This document shows positions 24,787-32,321 of a DNA stretch of 64,000 nucleotides, piece by piece (position 1 is the stretch's first letter; each line of letters opens with the position of its first letter). A program made the translations under genes and the position numbers. A model generated the notes under the pieces. That model was not told the origin of the DNA. It did no database searches and worked only from the letters and a program-made list of their open reading frames with translations. This stretch comes from Fibrobacter sp. (GTDB lineage Bacteria; Fibrobacterota; Fibrobacteria; Fibrobacterales; Fibrobacteraceae), in the NCBI GenBank assembly GCA_017412605.1, contig JAFPWY010000011.1, positions 186,001-250,000 of the forward strand. Reading direction: 5' to 3'.

Positions 24787-25542
24787 ATGATTGATATTTA
24801 TGCTTTGGCTAAAAATCCGCTTGTATTCCAAAAACAGAGGACCATCACCTCGGCTTACATCGATGTGTCCGGCAAAATGGGACTTGCGCAGACCGTGCTC
24901 ATGGTCCAAGACAATATTACCGAAAATTTCGGTTCCCTCAAGATGGACAATTTCGCGGTGAAGGAAAAGGGAGGCTTTTGGGTCGTCACCAAGACGAAAA
25001 TCAAGTTTCTCAAGCGCCCGTACTGGCGCGACAAGGTCGTGACCACGTCGTTCCCGGCGGATAACCAGCTCATCCGTCTCAACGAGAATACGGCCATCAC
25101 CACTGTCGAAGGCGAACCCATCATTTTGGCCAAGCAGGAAATGTGCTGCCTAAGTTTCGATCGCCACCGCCCGATGCGCCTCTCGTCGGTAGACTTCCCG
25201 GCAGAAGGTTTCCCGGAAGCGCTCATGACCGGCGAATTCGACCGCTTCAACGTAAAGCCCGAAGAGTATGTGGAGATATACCAGCAGAAGGTGCTGCCGC
25301 AGCATATCGACATGTCGCACCACATGAACAACATCGAGTATGTGAAACTCGCGTTGAATGTGTTCAGCGCTTCGGATTTGGAACTCTGCATTCCCTCGGC
25401 ACTCGAAATCCATTACCTGGGCGAATCGAAGGAAGGCCAGATTATGAAGGTGTTCCGCGCGAACCATAACGGAGCGACGTACATGCGGATTCTCGACGAA
25501 ACCGACCGCCCCGTATTCGAAATGAAATTACGCATGATGTAA
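24787..25542 (+). CDS. Acyl-ACP thioesterase (FatA/FatB-like)
   Basis: The 251-residue protein is a double-hotdog acyl-ACP thioesterase. The first half has RTITSAYIDVSGKMGLAQTV and FWVVTKTKIKFLKRPYWRD. The second half has QQKVLPQHIDMSHHMNNIEYVKLAL, with the H-D-N type catalytic motif (HHMNN-YV), and ALEIHYLGESKEGQ. It releases free fatty acids from acyl-ACP. An alternative ATG at 24754 would add 11 residues; the later one was chosen because a TATATTGA box sits 4 bases before it. A terminator follows directly. Confidence 0.88.
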   Translation: MIDIYALAKNPLVFQKQRTITSAYIDVSGKMGLAQTVLMVQDNITENFGSLKMDNFAVKEKGGFWVVTKTKIKFLKRPYWRDKVVTTSFPADNQLIRLNENTAITTVEGEPIILAKQEMCCLSFDRHRPMRLSSVDFPAEGFPEALMTGEFDRFNVKPEEYVEIYQQKVLPQHIDMSHHMNNIEYVKLALNVFSASDLELCIPSALEIHYLGESKEGQIMKVFRANHNGATYMRILDETDRPVFEMKLRMM

Positions 25543-25560
25543 GACCCTATGGACAAAGAA

Positions 25561-25586
25561 ACGGCGAGCTTCCTCGCCGTTTTTTC
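25561..25586 (+). terminator. Rho-independent terminator
   Basis: Stem acggcgag/ctcgccgt with loop cttc and six T residues, behind the thioesterase gene. Confidence 0.88.
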
Positions 25587-25594
25587 TATATTTA
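25587..25594 (+). promoter_or_regulatory. TATATTTA promoter-like box for gltX
   Basis: It directly abuts an ATG (25595) that is out of pattern. The favoured ATG at 25640 leaves a 45-base leader with aaaaagga. Confidence 0.45.
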
Positions 25595-25639
25595 ATGACG
25601 GAAATTGACCAAAATTTTAAAAAAGGACAAAATAATATC

Positions 25640-27115
25640 ATGTGTGAAAATTGCAATTCCGCCAAGTCTCCCGTTCGCGTCCGTTTTGCCCCGAGCCCTA
25701 CGGGCTACTTGCATGTGGGCGGTGCGCGTACGGCTATCTACAACTACTTTTTTGCCAAGCACATGGGCGGTACGTTCTATCTGCGTATCGAAGATACCGA
25801 CCGCAAGCGCTATAACGAGACTGCACTGCACGACTTGATGCGCGACCTCAAGTGGCTGGGTCTGCAGTGGGACGAAGGTCCGGGTTGCGAAGGCGACTGT
25901 GGCCCGTACTTCCAGAGCGAACGTCTGGACATTTACCACCGTGAAATCAAGAAGCTTTTGGATGCCGGTTATGCCTACTACTGCTTCTGCACCGAAGAAC
26001 GTTTGCAGGAAGTTCGTGCCGAACAGGAAAAGTCCCACGTGCCGGTCACGGGTTATGACCGCCACTGCCGCAATATTTCCCGCGAAGAAGCTGAAGCCCG
26101 CATTGCTGCCGGCGAAAAGGCCGTGATCCGCTTCAAGGTACCCGAAACGGGCGTCACCGAATTCGATGACATGATCCGCGGCCACATCAGCTACCAGAAC
26201 GAACTTTTGGACGACCTCGTGCTCATCAAGCGCGACGGTTACCCGACCTACCACTTTGCAAGCGTTGTCGATGACCACTTGATGGGCACGACGCACGTGC
26301 TCCGCGGCGACGAATGGATCAGCTCTACGCCGAAGCATGAACTGTTGTACAAAGCTTTTGGCTGGCAGCCGCCTGTGTGGTGCCACCTGCCGGTGATTCT
26401 CGACAAGAACGGCGGTAAGCTCAGTAAGCGCAAGGGTGCCGCTTCCGTGGGTGACTTCCGCGACCTTGGTTACTTGCCCGAAACGCTCGTGAACTACCTC
26501 GCTCTCCTCGGCTGGAACCCGGGCGACGACCGCGAAGTCATGACCATCAAGGAAATGGTCGAAAGCTTTACGCTCGAACGCATCAACCCGAAGTCCGCAA
26601 GCTTCGACGAGAAAAAGTTGCAGTGGATGAACGGCCAGCACATTCACATGTGCGACGACGCGTTCCTCAAGGGAATCATGAAGGAAGGCCTTGCTGCGAA
26701 GGGCATCGACCTCTCCAACGAACCGGAAACACGCCTCGACGAAATCGTGAAGCAGCTCAAGCCGCGCGCCCACTTTGTGCAGGACTTGGCCGACATGGCT
26801 GTGTACTTCTTTGTGGCACCGACCACTTACGATGAAAAGGGTGCCAAGAAGCACTTTGGCGAAGGCTCCAAGGAAGTCGCCACGCTCGTGCGCGACATGC
26901 TCGCTTCTATCGAAGATTTCAAGACTCCGGTAATCGAGAAGGGTTTCTATGACCTCGCCGAACGTTGCGGCCACAAGGTCGGTGAACTCGTCGGTGCCCC
27001 GCGTCTCGCTGTTTCCGGCGTTACCGCTGGCCCCGGCCTTTGGGAAATGTTCGAAATCATCGGTAAGGAAGAAGTCCTCCGCCGCATCGACGTGGCAATG
27101 CCCTTGATGAAATAG
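25640..27115 (+). CDS. gltX: Glutamyl-tRNA synthetase
   Basis: The 491-residue class I enzyme charges tRNA-Glu. The HIGH-type site is APSPTGYLHVGGART (residues 17-31) and the KMSKS-type loop is GGKLSKRKG. A zinc-site pattern is visible as CFC with YDRHC. The start at 25640 (MCENCNSAK) is preferred over 25595 because the earlier ATG touches the promoter box. The C-terminal anticodon-binding domain is complete. A second, shorter synthetase-like gene (gluQ) lies at 55283-56185. Confidence 0.95.
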   Translation: MCENCNSAKSPVRVRFAPSPTGYLHVGGARTAIYNYFFAKHMGGTFYLRIEDTDRKRYNETALHDLMRDLKWLGLQWDEGPGCEGDCGPYFQSERLDIYHREIKKLLDAGYAYYCFCTEERLQEVRAEQEKSHVPVTGYDRHCRNISREEAEARIAAGEKAVIRFKVPETGVTEFDDMIRGHISYQNELLDDLVLIKRDGYPTYHFASVVDDHLMGTTHVLRGDEWISSTPKHELLYKAFGWQPPVWCHLPVILDKNGGKLSKRKGAASVGDFRDLGYLPETLVNYLALLGWNPGDDREVMTIKEMVESFTLERINPKSASFDEKKLQWMNGQHIHMCDDAFLKGIMKEGLAAKGIDLSNEPETRLDEIVKQLKPRAHFVQDLADMAVYFFVAPTTYDEKGAKKHFGEGSKEVATLVRDMLASIEDFKTPVIEKGFYDLAERCGHKVGELVGAPRLAVSGVTAGPGLWEMFEIIGKEEVLRRIDVAMPLMK

Positions 27116-27122
27116 TTTCCCT

Positions 27123-27150
27123 GGATCCTAGCCTCTAGATTCTAGCCCCT
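27123..27150 (+). repeat. Dispersed repeat, copy 2 (ggatcctagcctctag type)
   Basis: It shares its first 16 bases exactly with 5857-5872, then attctagcccc against tctctatcccc. It fills most of the 42-base gap between gltX and the next gene. Confidence 0.65.
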
Positions 27151-27157
27151 AATTTCC

Positions 27158-28408
27158 ATGCGTTCCCAGTTTCCCCATAGGCTCTACACTTTGCCGCTCT
27201 TCTGCCGGCGCTGCCAGCGCGTGGTCGAGCACGGCGTTTTCGCCAGGGAAGCTTATTCGACCTATGGGGGCATGAATTCGGGTATTCCCCTGCTCTGTTG
27301 TTGCGAACAGTGCCAGTCCGTGTTCATTGCCTTTTCGCAGGAATTTTCGTTCTGCAGCGACAAGACGAGGAATGGCGACTACACCAAAATTTATGGGCGG
27401 AACAGGGTTGCCCCGGGGAACTGGCTGTATTTCAAGGGGAAGGCGAAGCCGGGTTTCGTGAAGAGCTATTTCCAGACTTCGGAAAAGGAAATCATCGTGC
27501 TGAGTTACGATGGCGGCCCCGACCAGAAGGTGGAATGCCCGAACGTCGTCATCAACGAGGAAGAATCTCCTGACGGATATCGCTTGCTGCCGGCGCAGAG
27601 TGCGCAGACGCTTATCGGCGACCATGTCTACCACGCCATCCGCAACGCTTTCGGCGTGGCTGTCGGCCTAGTGAACGATGGCGAAAAAGACCTGCTTGCC
27701 GTTTTGCTGGATGACGGGACCATCCTTTTCCTTGCGCTGCCGGTGACTTCGCAGAACTTGCCGAATCCCAAACTCGCGGAAAATGTGCGTAACAGGCTGA
27801 ACCAGCTTTTCCCCGATGACGCACGACGCATTTCGGTAAACGTGGGGCAGGGAGTGGTCTACTTGGACGGCCTGGTACGCAACCTCTCGGTAAAGCGGGC
27901 GCTCAAGGGCTGTGTCGAGGCGCTTCCGAAAGTGCGTGGCTGTGTCGACTTTATGAGGGTCGCAACAAGCAGCTTCGTTTCGGATTCAGTGATGGAGAGC
28001 GATGTCCTGTCGATTCTCGAGACGCCCGGCGTGCGCGTTTTTGATTACAGCGTGAAAGTTGAGCAGGGTAAAGTGTCGGTTTCTGCGTCTTACTTCGAGG
28101 ATTACGACTTGAAGGAACTGGAACACCGCATTACGGATTACCCCGGCGTGCAGGAACTGGTTTTTGCGCTGAACCCAATTCCCTCGGATGCGATGCCTAA
28201 CCGGGAACTGTGCGAAGAAATCGAAAGGTCTATGGAATCGAGCTCGCTTCTGTCGGGAGCGAGAATTAAGGTTTCGTTTGTTCGGAATAAATTTTTGCTG
28301 GAAGGTCGCGTGTCTTCCAACTTCCAAAAACAGCTTGCGTTTCTTTCGACCATGAGGGCGACCAAGTCGCCGTCGGTAGAAAACAAGCTGAGAGTCATTT
28401 TAAAATAA
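27158..28408 (+). CDS. Zinc-ribbon protein with three BON-like domains
   Basis: The 416-residue protein has no signal peptide. Residues 16-55 hold two Cys pairs (CRRC and CCCEQC), a likely zinc ribbon. The C-terminal half has three consecutive BON-like units: RISVNVGQGVVYLDGLVRNL with VRGCVDFM; a second around VFDYSVKVEQGKVSVSASYF with PGVQELVF; and a third, RIKVSFVRNKFLLEGRVSS. BON domains usually bind phospholipid or are periplasmic, so a cytoplasmic protein with a zinc ribbon is odd. A WYL regulator and queA follow closely. Function is unknown. Confidence 0.65.
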   Translation: MRSQFPHRLYTLPLFCRRCQRVVEHGVFAREAYSTYGGMNSGIPLLCCCEQCQSVFIAFSQEFSFCSDKTRNGDYTKIYGRNRVAPGNWLYFKGKAKPGFVKSYFQTSEKEIIVLSYDGGPDQKVECPNVVINEEESPDGYRLLPAQSAQTLIGDHVYHAIRNAFGVAVGLVNDGEKDLLAVLLDDGTILFLALPVTSQNLPNPKLAENVRNRLNQLFPDDARRISVNVGQGVVYLDGLVRNLSVKRALKGCVEALPKVRGCVDFMRVATSSFVSDSVMESDVLSILETPGVRVFDYSVKVEQGKVSVSASYFEDYDLKELEHRITDYPGVQELVFALNPIPSDAMPNRELCEEIERSMESSSLLSGARIKVSFVRNKFLLEGRVSSNFQKQLAFLSTMRATKSPSVENKLRVILK

Positions 28409-28418
28409 AGGAGTCGTT

Positions 28419-29402
28419 ATGGCTACGGGTTACGAAAAGATAAATAACATCAAGAATATTCTTTGCAAGCCGATGACAGTCGAAAGTTTGGCCATCTCGC
28501 TCAATTGCAAGCCCCGCACGATTTATCGCCATATCCAGCAACTCGAAAAGGAAAACTGTGGCCTGCACAAGTTCAAGCAGGACGGGCAGACATTCTATGT
28601 CATCCAGCCCGAAGAAAAGACGGACTTCAACCAGGATCTCGTGAAAAAGCTGGAGAAGCTTCGCAAGTCGTTTGAAAGCGATTCTCCGACTGGCGTGAAG
28701 AACCTGAAAATCATCGACAACCTGATTAATTCCCTGAGCGTGACCGACCCGGATTCCTTCAAGGTGGATCCCATTTCGGTGGACCCCGATTTCGAACTCG
28801 ATTACGGCCCCTTCTGCGACCATAACTTGAAGAAGAAGGATGCTATCCTTTCCAAGATTCTCAAGGCCATTCACGACGGCGTGAAAGTCAATATCACCTA
28901 CCGCAGTTCCACGCACGAGGAAGAACAGACGACCGTTATGGTGAGCCCGGTCAAGCTCGTGCTCCGCGTGGATACGCTCTACCTGATTGCTGCCGACGAT
29001 GAATTCGAGGAAACCCAGATTTTCAAGAACTATGTTGTTGAAAATATTGTCAACATGACGACGACGAATATTCCCGTCGTAAAGCTGGCGTTTGATTCCA
29101 AGATTCATTACAAGTATGCATTCGGCAAGTGGACTGATGCTAGTCTCCCGCCACAGGATATTTCACTTGTGGTCAAGTCCAAGTGGCTGCAGAGCCAGTT
29201 CAAGAAATCCAACTTTGTCCCGGCGGTGAACATTAAAGAAACCAAGTCCCGCTTTGTCGTGGATTTGAAGCTTCGCGTCACTCCGGATTTCAGGTCTTGG
29301 CTTTTGGGCGTGTTGCCGGATGTCGAGATCTTGAAGCCGGCGAGCCTTAAGGCCGAAATGAAGAACCTCGTCAAGGAAGCAATGAAATCTCTCCAGGGTT
29401 AA
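28419..29402 (+). CDS. HTH-WYL domain transcriptional regulator
   Basis: The 327-residue protein starts with a helix-turn-helix (MTVESLAISLNCKPRTIYRHIQQLEKEN). A WYL-type domain follows (about residues 140-240: ILKAIHDGVKVNITYRSS, VSPVKLVLRVDTLYLIAA, NYVVENIVNM) and a WCX-like C-terminal part. WYL regulators often sense nucleic acids or ligands and act in DNA damage or phage defence. The ribosome site is AAAGGAG. queA begins one base after its stop, so the two are probably co-transcribed; the target is not evident. Confidence 0.85.
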   Translation: MATGYEKINNIKNILCKPMTVESLAISLNCKPRTIYRHIQQLEKENCGLHKFKQDGQTFYVIQPEEKTDFNQDLVKKLEKLRKSFESDSPTGVKNLKIIDNLINSLSVTDPDSFKVDPISVDPDFELDYGPFCDHNLKKKDAILSKILKAIHDGVKVNITYRSSTHEEEQTTVMVSPVKLVLRVDTLYLIAADDEFEETQIFKNYVVENIVNMTTTNIPVVKLAFDSKIHYKYAFGKWTDASLPPQDISLVVKSKWLQSQFKKSNFVPAVNIKETKSRFVVDLKLRVTPDFRSWLLGVLPDVEILKPASLKAEMKNLVKEAMKSLQG

Positions 29403-29403
29403 G

Positions 29404-30447
29404 ATGGAACACAGGCTTTCTGATTACAATTTTGAATTTCCGCCAGAACTGATTGCAACCCGTACGGCGGGCAAGGGCAAAACGCGCATTTTGCACTGCC
29501 CCAAGGATGGCGGCGAGCGCCATATAATGAAGGCTCCGGAAATTGTGGATCTGTTCAGGCCGGGCGATTGCCTGGTGGTGAACAATACCAAGGTGATTCC
29601 CGCGAGGCTGTACGGTCACACGTTGCATGGTGGCGAGGTCGAAACGCTTTTGGTGCAGTCGCTGATTCCCGCCGAAGACGGCTCCGCCCGCTACGAGGCG
29701 CAGGTGCGCCCGGGCAAGGCTTTCAAAATCGGCCGCGAACTCGAAATCGCGGGTGTGAAGACGGTCGTCGAAGACGTCCGTGAAGACGGGGCCCGCGTGC
29801 TGCGCTTTGCGGTGACTCCGGTGGAACTCGAGTCGGTGATGAACCGTGAAGGACACGTCCCGCTGCCGCCGTACATCAACCGCCCCGACGACGAAGACGA
29901 CAAGAAGGCTTACCAGACGATTTTCGCGAAGTATTCCGGCGCGGTGGCCGCCCCGACGGCGAGCTTGCACTTTAGCGAGCAAATGCTCGAAGACCTCAAG
30001 GCAAGGGGCGTGTACGTGGCCGAAGTGACTCTGCACGTGGGCCCCGGCACCTTCCAGAACATCTCGGTCGAAGATTTTACCCAGCACAAGATGCACGGCG
30101 AACATTACGAGCTCACGCCCGAAAATGCCGACATCATCAACAAGGCGAAGCGCGAAGGCGGCCGCATCGTGACGGTCGGGACGACGAGTACTCGCGTTAT
30201 CGAGACGATTGCCGACGCAAACGGATTCCTGAAACCGCAAAAGGGCGTGACGCACGCGTTCTTCTATCCCGGCTACCGCTACAAGATTGTGGACGGGCTC
30301 CTCACCAATTTCCATTGGCCCAAGAGCTCGCTTATCTTGCTCGTGTCCGCATTCTACGGACGCGAAAACACGCTGGCCGCGTACAAGATGGCCGTCGAGA
30401 ACAAGCTGAAGCTGTTCAGCTACGGCGACGGAATGCTGATATTGTAA
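29404..30447 (+). CDS. queA: S-adenosylmethionine:tRNA ribosyltransferase-isomerase
   Basis: The 347-residue enzyme makes epoxyqueuosine at the wobble base of tRNAs. Family marks are LSDYNFEFPPELIATRTAGKG (start), GDCLVVNNTKVIPARLYG, PLPPYINRP, YAAPTASLHF-type (VAAPTASLHFSEQML), EVTLHVGPGTFQ and VGTTSTRVIET. Length matches the family (about 350). It lies one base after the WYL regulator. It ends next to a short islet with a direct repeat (30453). Confidence 0.95.
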   Translation: MEHRLSDYNFEFPPELIATRTAGKGKTRILHCPKDGGERHIMKAPEIVDLFRPGDCLVVNNTKVIPARLYGHTLHGGEVETLLVQSLIPAEDGSARYEAQVRPGKAFKIGRELEIAGVKTVVEDVREDGARVLRFAVTPVELESVMNREGHVPLPPYINRPDDEDDKKAYQTIFAKYSGAVAAPTASLHFSEQMLEDLKARGVYVAEVTLHVGPGTFQNISVEDFTQHKMHGEHYELTPENADIINKAKREGGRIVTVGTTSTRVIETIADANGFLKPQKGVTHAFFYPGYRYKIVDGLLTNFHWPKSSLILLVSAFYGRENTLAAYKMAVENKLKLFSYGDGMLIL

Positions 30448-30452
30448 CTGGG

Positions 30453-30474
30453 GTTAGTTGTTCCCGCCCTGGTC
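30453..30474 (-). repeat. Direct repeat copy 1: duplicated gene tail
   Basis: Shares 19 of its bases with 31282-31300 (TTAGTT-CCCGCCCTGGTCG, here with an extra GTT). Read on the minus strand it codes the last residues DQGGNN-stop, matching the DQGGN-stop tail of the gene at 31282-31779. Confidence 0.7.
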
Positions 30475-30494
30475 GACATAATAGTAGACCAGGG
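30467..30494. repeat. 8-bp perfect inverted repeat at islet edge
   Basis: ccctggtc and gaccaggg are separated by 12 AT-rich bases. The left arm is part of the duplicated gene tail. No T run follows. Confidence 0.6.
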
Positions 30495-30503
30495 TGTGAC
30501 TTG

Positions 30504-31121
30504 TCATCTCCTGCTATCCTTTTCGTAGCAGAATTCTTTTTCGGTCATGGGCAATGTGGTAACGCAATACCCCTCGAAGCAGCCCATTCGTTTTGACATG
30601 TCAGAAGAGTGAAGAGTGACATCTATAGGGTTCTCGTCATAGCTAAACCATTTGGTTGTATCTTGTTCGGGAACGATGTTAATGCGTGTCCTGCCCGTAG
30701 TGATTAAACCTGTTTTTATATGTGTTGTTGTGTCATTGGAAAAAATTTGTATTCCCAATTCGTTAGAATTAGGTTTAACATCATCAAAGGGTGTAATCCC
30801 GCATAAAAAAACATTCCATATGGGGTATGATTCGGAAACAACGCAATGATCGGAAATCTTTTGTGATGTTGGTTGAATATAGACGGGGGCTCGTTTTGTC
30901 GAATCGTTGCACAAGATAATTTTTTGGCTTGCGTTGGTTTGCCCTTGGCAAACATATTGTTCGTTTAAGTAAAATTGGACACTATCAATATTAGCTGTGG
31001 TAATGAGTCTTATTGATAAAAAATCATCAGAATCAAAGCATTCTGTTTCTGATGGATCCTCATAAGGGGCGCATCCTAAAAGAACAATGAATAAAGAAAA
31101 ATAAATAAAGCGGGAAAACAT
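30504..31121 (-). CDS. Small lipoprotein of an AT-rich islet
   Basis: The 205-residue protein has a lipoprotein signal (FIYFSLFIVLLGC, Cys 17). The mature part holds at least seven more Cys residues (CFDSDD, YVCQGQ, LCNDST, HCVV, LCGI, MGCFEGYC), so disulphides are likely. Base composition is clearly AT-richer than queA or the minus-strand genes on its right, which suggests recent arrival. It lies inside a segment bounded by a duplicated gene tail. No family is recognised. Confidence 0.65.
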   Translation of the reverse strand: MFSRFIYFSLFIVLLGCAPYEDPSETECFDSDDFLSIRLITTANIDSVQFYLNEQYVCQGQTNASQKIILCNDSTKRAPVYIQPTSQKISDHCVVSESYPIWNVFLCGITPFDDVKPNSNELGIQIFSNDTTTHIKTGLITTGRTRINIVPEQDTTKWFSYDENPIDVTLHSSDMSKRMGCFEGYCVTTLPMTEKEFCYEKDSRR

Positions 31122-31132
31122 AGATTGCCGTC

Positions 31133-31279
31133 CTAGAAAACAACAGAATACCGTGAAGGTTCGTGGTTGTCAATAGAACCATAGAAATTTTTTCCGGCCT
31201 GTCCAACAACGACTTCTGTATTCGGTGCTACAATCGTTCCCGCAAAGTCGGTTTGCGCATGAATCCCGTCCGCATTCGG
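31133..31279 (-). pseudogene. 3' fragment of a surface-protein gene
   Basis: On the minus strand a 48-codon frame ending in TAG codes a polished protein end: NADGIHAQTDFAGTIVAPN, then TEVVVGQAGKNFYGSID. It has no start codon of its own and begins just behind the stop of the gene at 31282. The text resembles the end of choice-of-anchor A type surface proteins (APN-VVGQAGK-FYGSI); this is recalled similarity, not a search. It looks like a leftover tail of a longer gene. Confidence 0.45.
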
Positions 31280-31281
31280 GA

Positions 31282-31300
31282 TTAGTTCCCGCCCTGGTCG
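31282..31300 (-). repeat. Direct repeat copy 2: native gene tail
   Basis: This is the 3' end of the gene 31282-31779 (codons for DQGGN-stop). It is the partner of 30453-30474 and marks the right boundary of the AT-rich islet. Confidence 0.7.
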
Positions 31301-31779
31301 CCGCCTTCGGCTTCCAGCGTCGGGATGTTCTTTTCTTCGTTGCAGAGGTTTTCTTCGCGGATCTTGAACGTGAAGTCCACGAGGTTGTTCTCAAACATCT
31401 TCTGGTATGGCTTCTTCATCTGCACGCCTTCGAGGGCGCAGGTACAGTAGTTCACGCGCTGCACGAGCTTGGAACCATTGCCGGGAGTTCCCTTGGCAAA
31501 GACGCATTCGTGCATGATGGCGTATTCGAGGGCTCGGTCGTAGCGGAACTTGCACTTGTTCTTCGCGTCGGGGAGGGCGGCCACTTTCTCGATGATGCCT
31601 TCGTTCGGGACGCTGTTCATGAAACTGCAAGTCATGAAGCCAAGGATGTAAATAAACAGGGCTACTGCGCCAACGATAATCAAACGCTTCGAACGGGGCA
31701 ACTTGCTGAACTTGTTACCTAGTGCCGCGAACGTCTGCGTGGCGTGGAGCTTAACGTCGTCTGAATCATTCTGTGCCAT
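31282..31779 (-). CDS. Single-span membrane protein of unknown function
   Basis: ATG 31779 gives 165 residues; a TTG further up would run into the promoter box. The N-terminal 30 residues are cytoplasmic, then a membrane helix (RLIIVGAVALFIYILGFMTCSFM). The outer part has Cys residues in KCKFRY, HECVFAK, NYCTCALEG and NLCNEEK that could pair. It lies 14 bases after hpt on the same strand, third in a unit with a GH57 gene. Its last codons are duplicated at 30453. No family recognised. Confidence 0.6.
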   Translation of the reverse strand: MAQNDSDDVKLHATQTFAALGNKFSKLPRSKRLIIVGAVALFIYILGFMTCSFMNSVPNEGIIEKVAALPDAKNKCKFRYDRALEYAIMHECVFAKGTPGNGSKLVQRVNYCTCALEGVQMKKPYQKMFENNLVDFTFKIREENLCNEEKNIPTLEAEGGDQGGN

Positions 31780-31784
31780 ATTGT

Positions 31785-31792
31785 CCAATATA
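31785..31792 (-). promoter_or_regulatory. TATATTGG box, 5 nt before start
   Basis: It ends 5 bases before ATG 31779 and overlaps the last bases of the hpt spacer, so this gene may also be transcribed separately. Confidence 0.4.
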
Positions 31793-31793
31793 G

Positions 31794-32321
31794 TTATTGT
31801 TTTTCTTCTAGCGTCCAGACATCTGGAAAAGTACGGTATTCGTCCGCAAAATCGAGCCCGTAACCCACAACGAAGGCGTTCGGGATTTCAAAACCCACGT
31901 AATCGGCCGTTATGGGCACTTCGCGCCGCTCGGGCTTGTTGAGGAAAACGCAGGTCCTGATTTCCTTGGCCCCCATTGCGGAGAGTTCCTTGACGAGAGC
32001 TTGCATCGTGTGCCCGGTGTCCAAAATGTCGTCCACCAGCAGCAGGCGCGCGCCTTCTATCTTGGCGGTGTCGAGTCCGCTTATCTTCACTTTGTGCGAA
32101 GATTCCGTGGAGTCCCCGTAGCTCGAGGCCTTGATGAACTTGATCTGCGCATTCTTCTTGGGCATGGCGCGGCAGAGGTCGGCCACGAAAATGAACGCTC
32201 CCGTCATGACCCCGACGATGATGTCGAAGTCGTATTCCTCGCCGATCTGCTTGCCAAGTTCGCCGATACGTTCGGCAATTTTTTGGGCGTCGATCAGCGG
32301 GGCGGGGGAGAGGCTAAGCAT
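31794..32321 (-). CDS. hpt: Hypoxanthine phosphoribosyltransferase
   Basis: The 175-residue purine-salvage enzyme joins hypoxanthine (or guanine) to PRPP. The PRPP loop is LLLVDDILDTGHTM, with GVMTGAFIFVADL near the N-terminus, IKASSYGDSTESS as the flexible loop, and VGYGLDFADEYRTFPDVW at the end. All are typical of bacterial Hpt. Its ATG overlaps the end of the GH57 gene by 8 bases, so it is coupled to it, which is an unexpected pairing. Confidence 0.95.
   Translation of the reverse strand: MLSLSPAPLIDAQKIAERIGELGKQIGEEYDFDIIVGVMTGAFIFVADLCRAMPKKNAQIKFIKASSYGDSTESSHKVKISGLDTAKIEGARLLLVDDILDTGHTMQALVKELSAMGAKEIRTCVFLNKPERREVPITADYVGFEIPNAFVVGYGLDFADEYRTFPDVWTLEEKQ

Noticed and set aside
31170-31394. 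A 74-codon minus-strand frame near the islet
   Set aside because: It is Arg/Lys-rich and overlaps the end of the membrane-protein gene in another frame; the fragment at 31133-31279 in the other frame looks far more protein-like.
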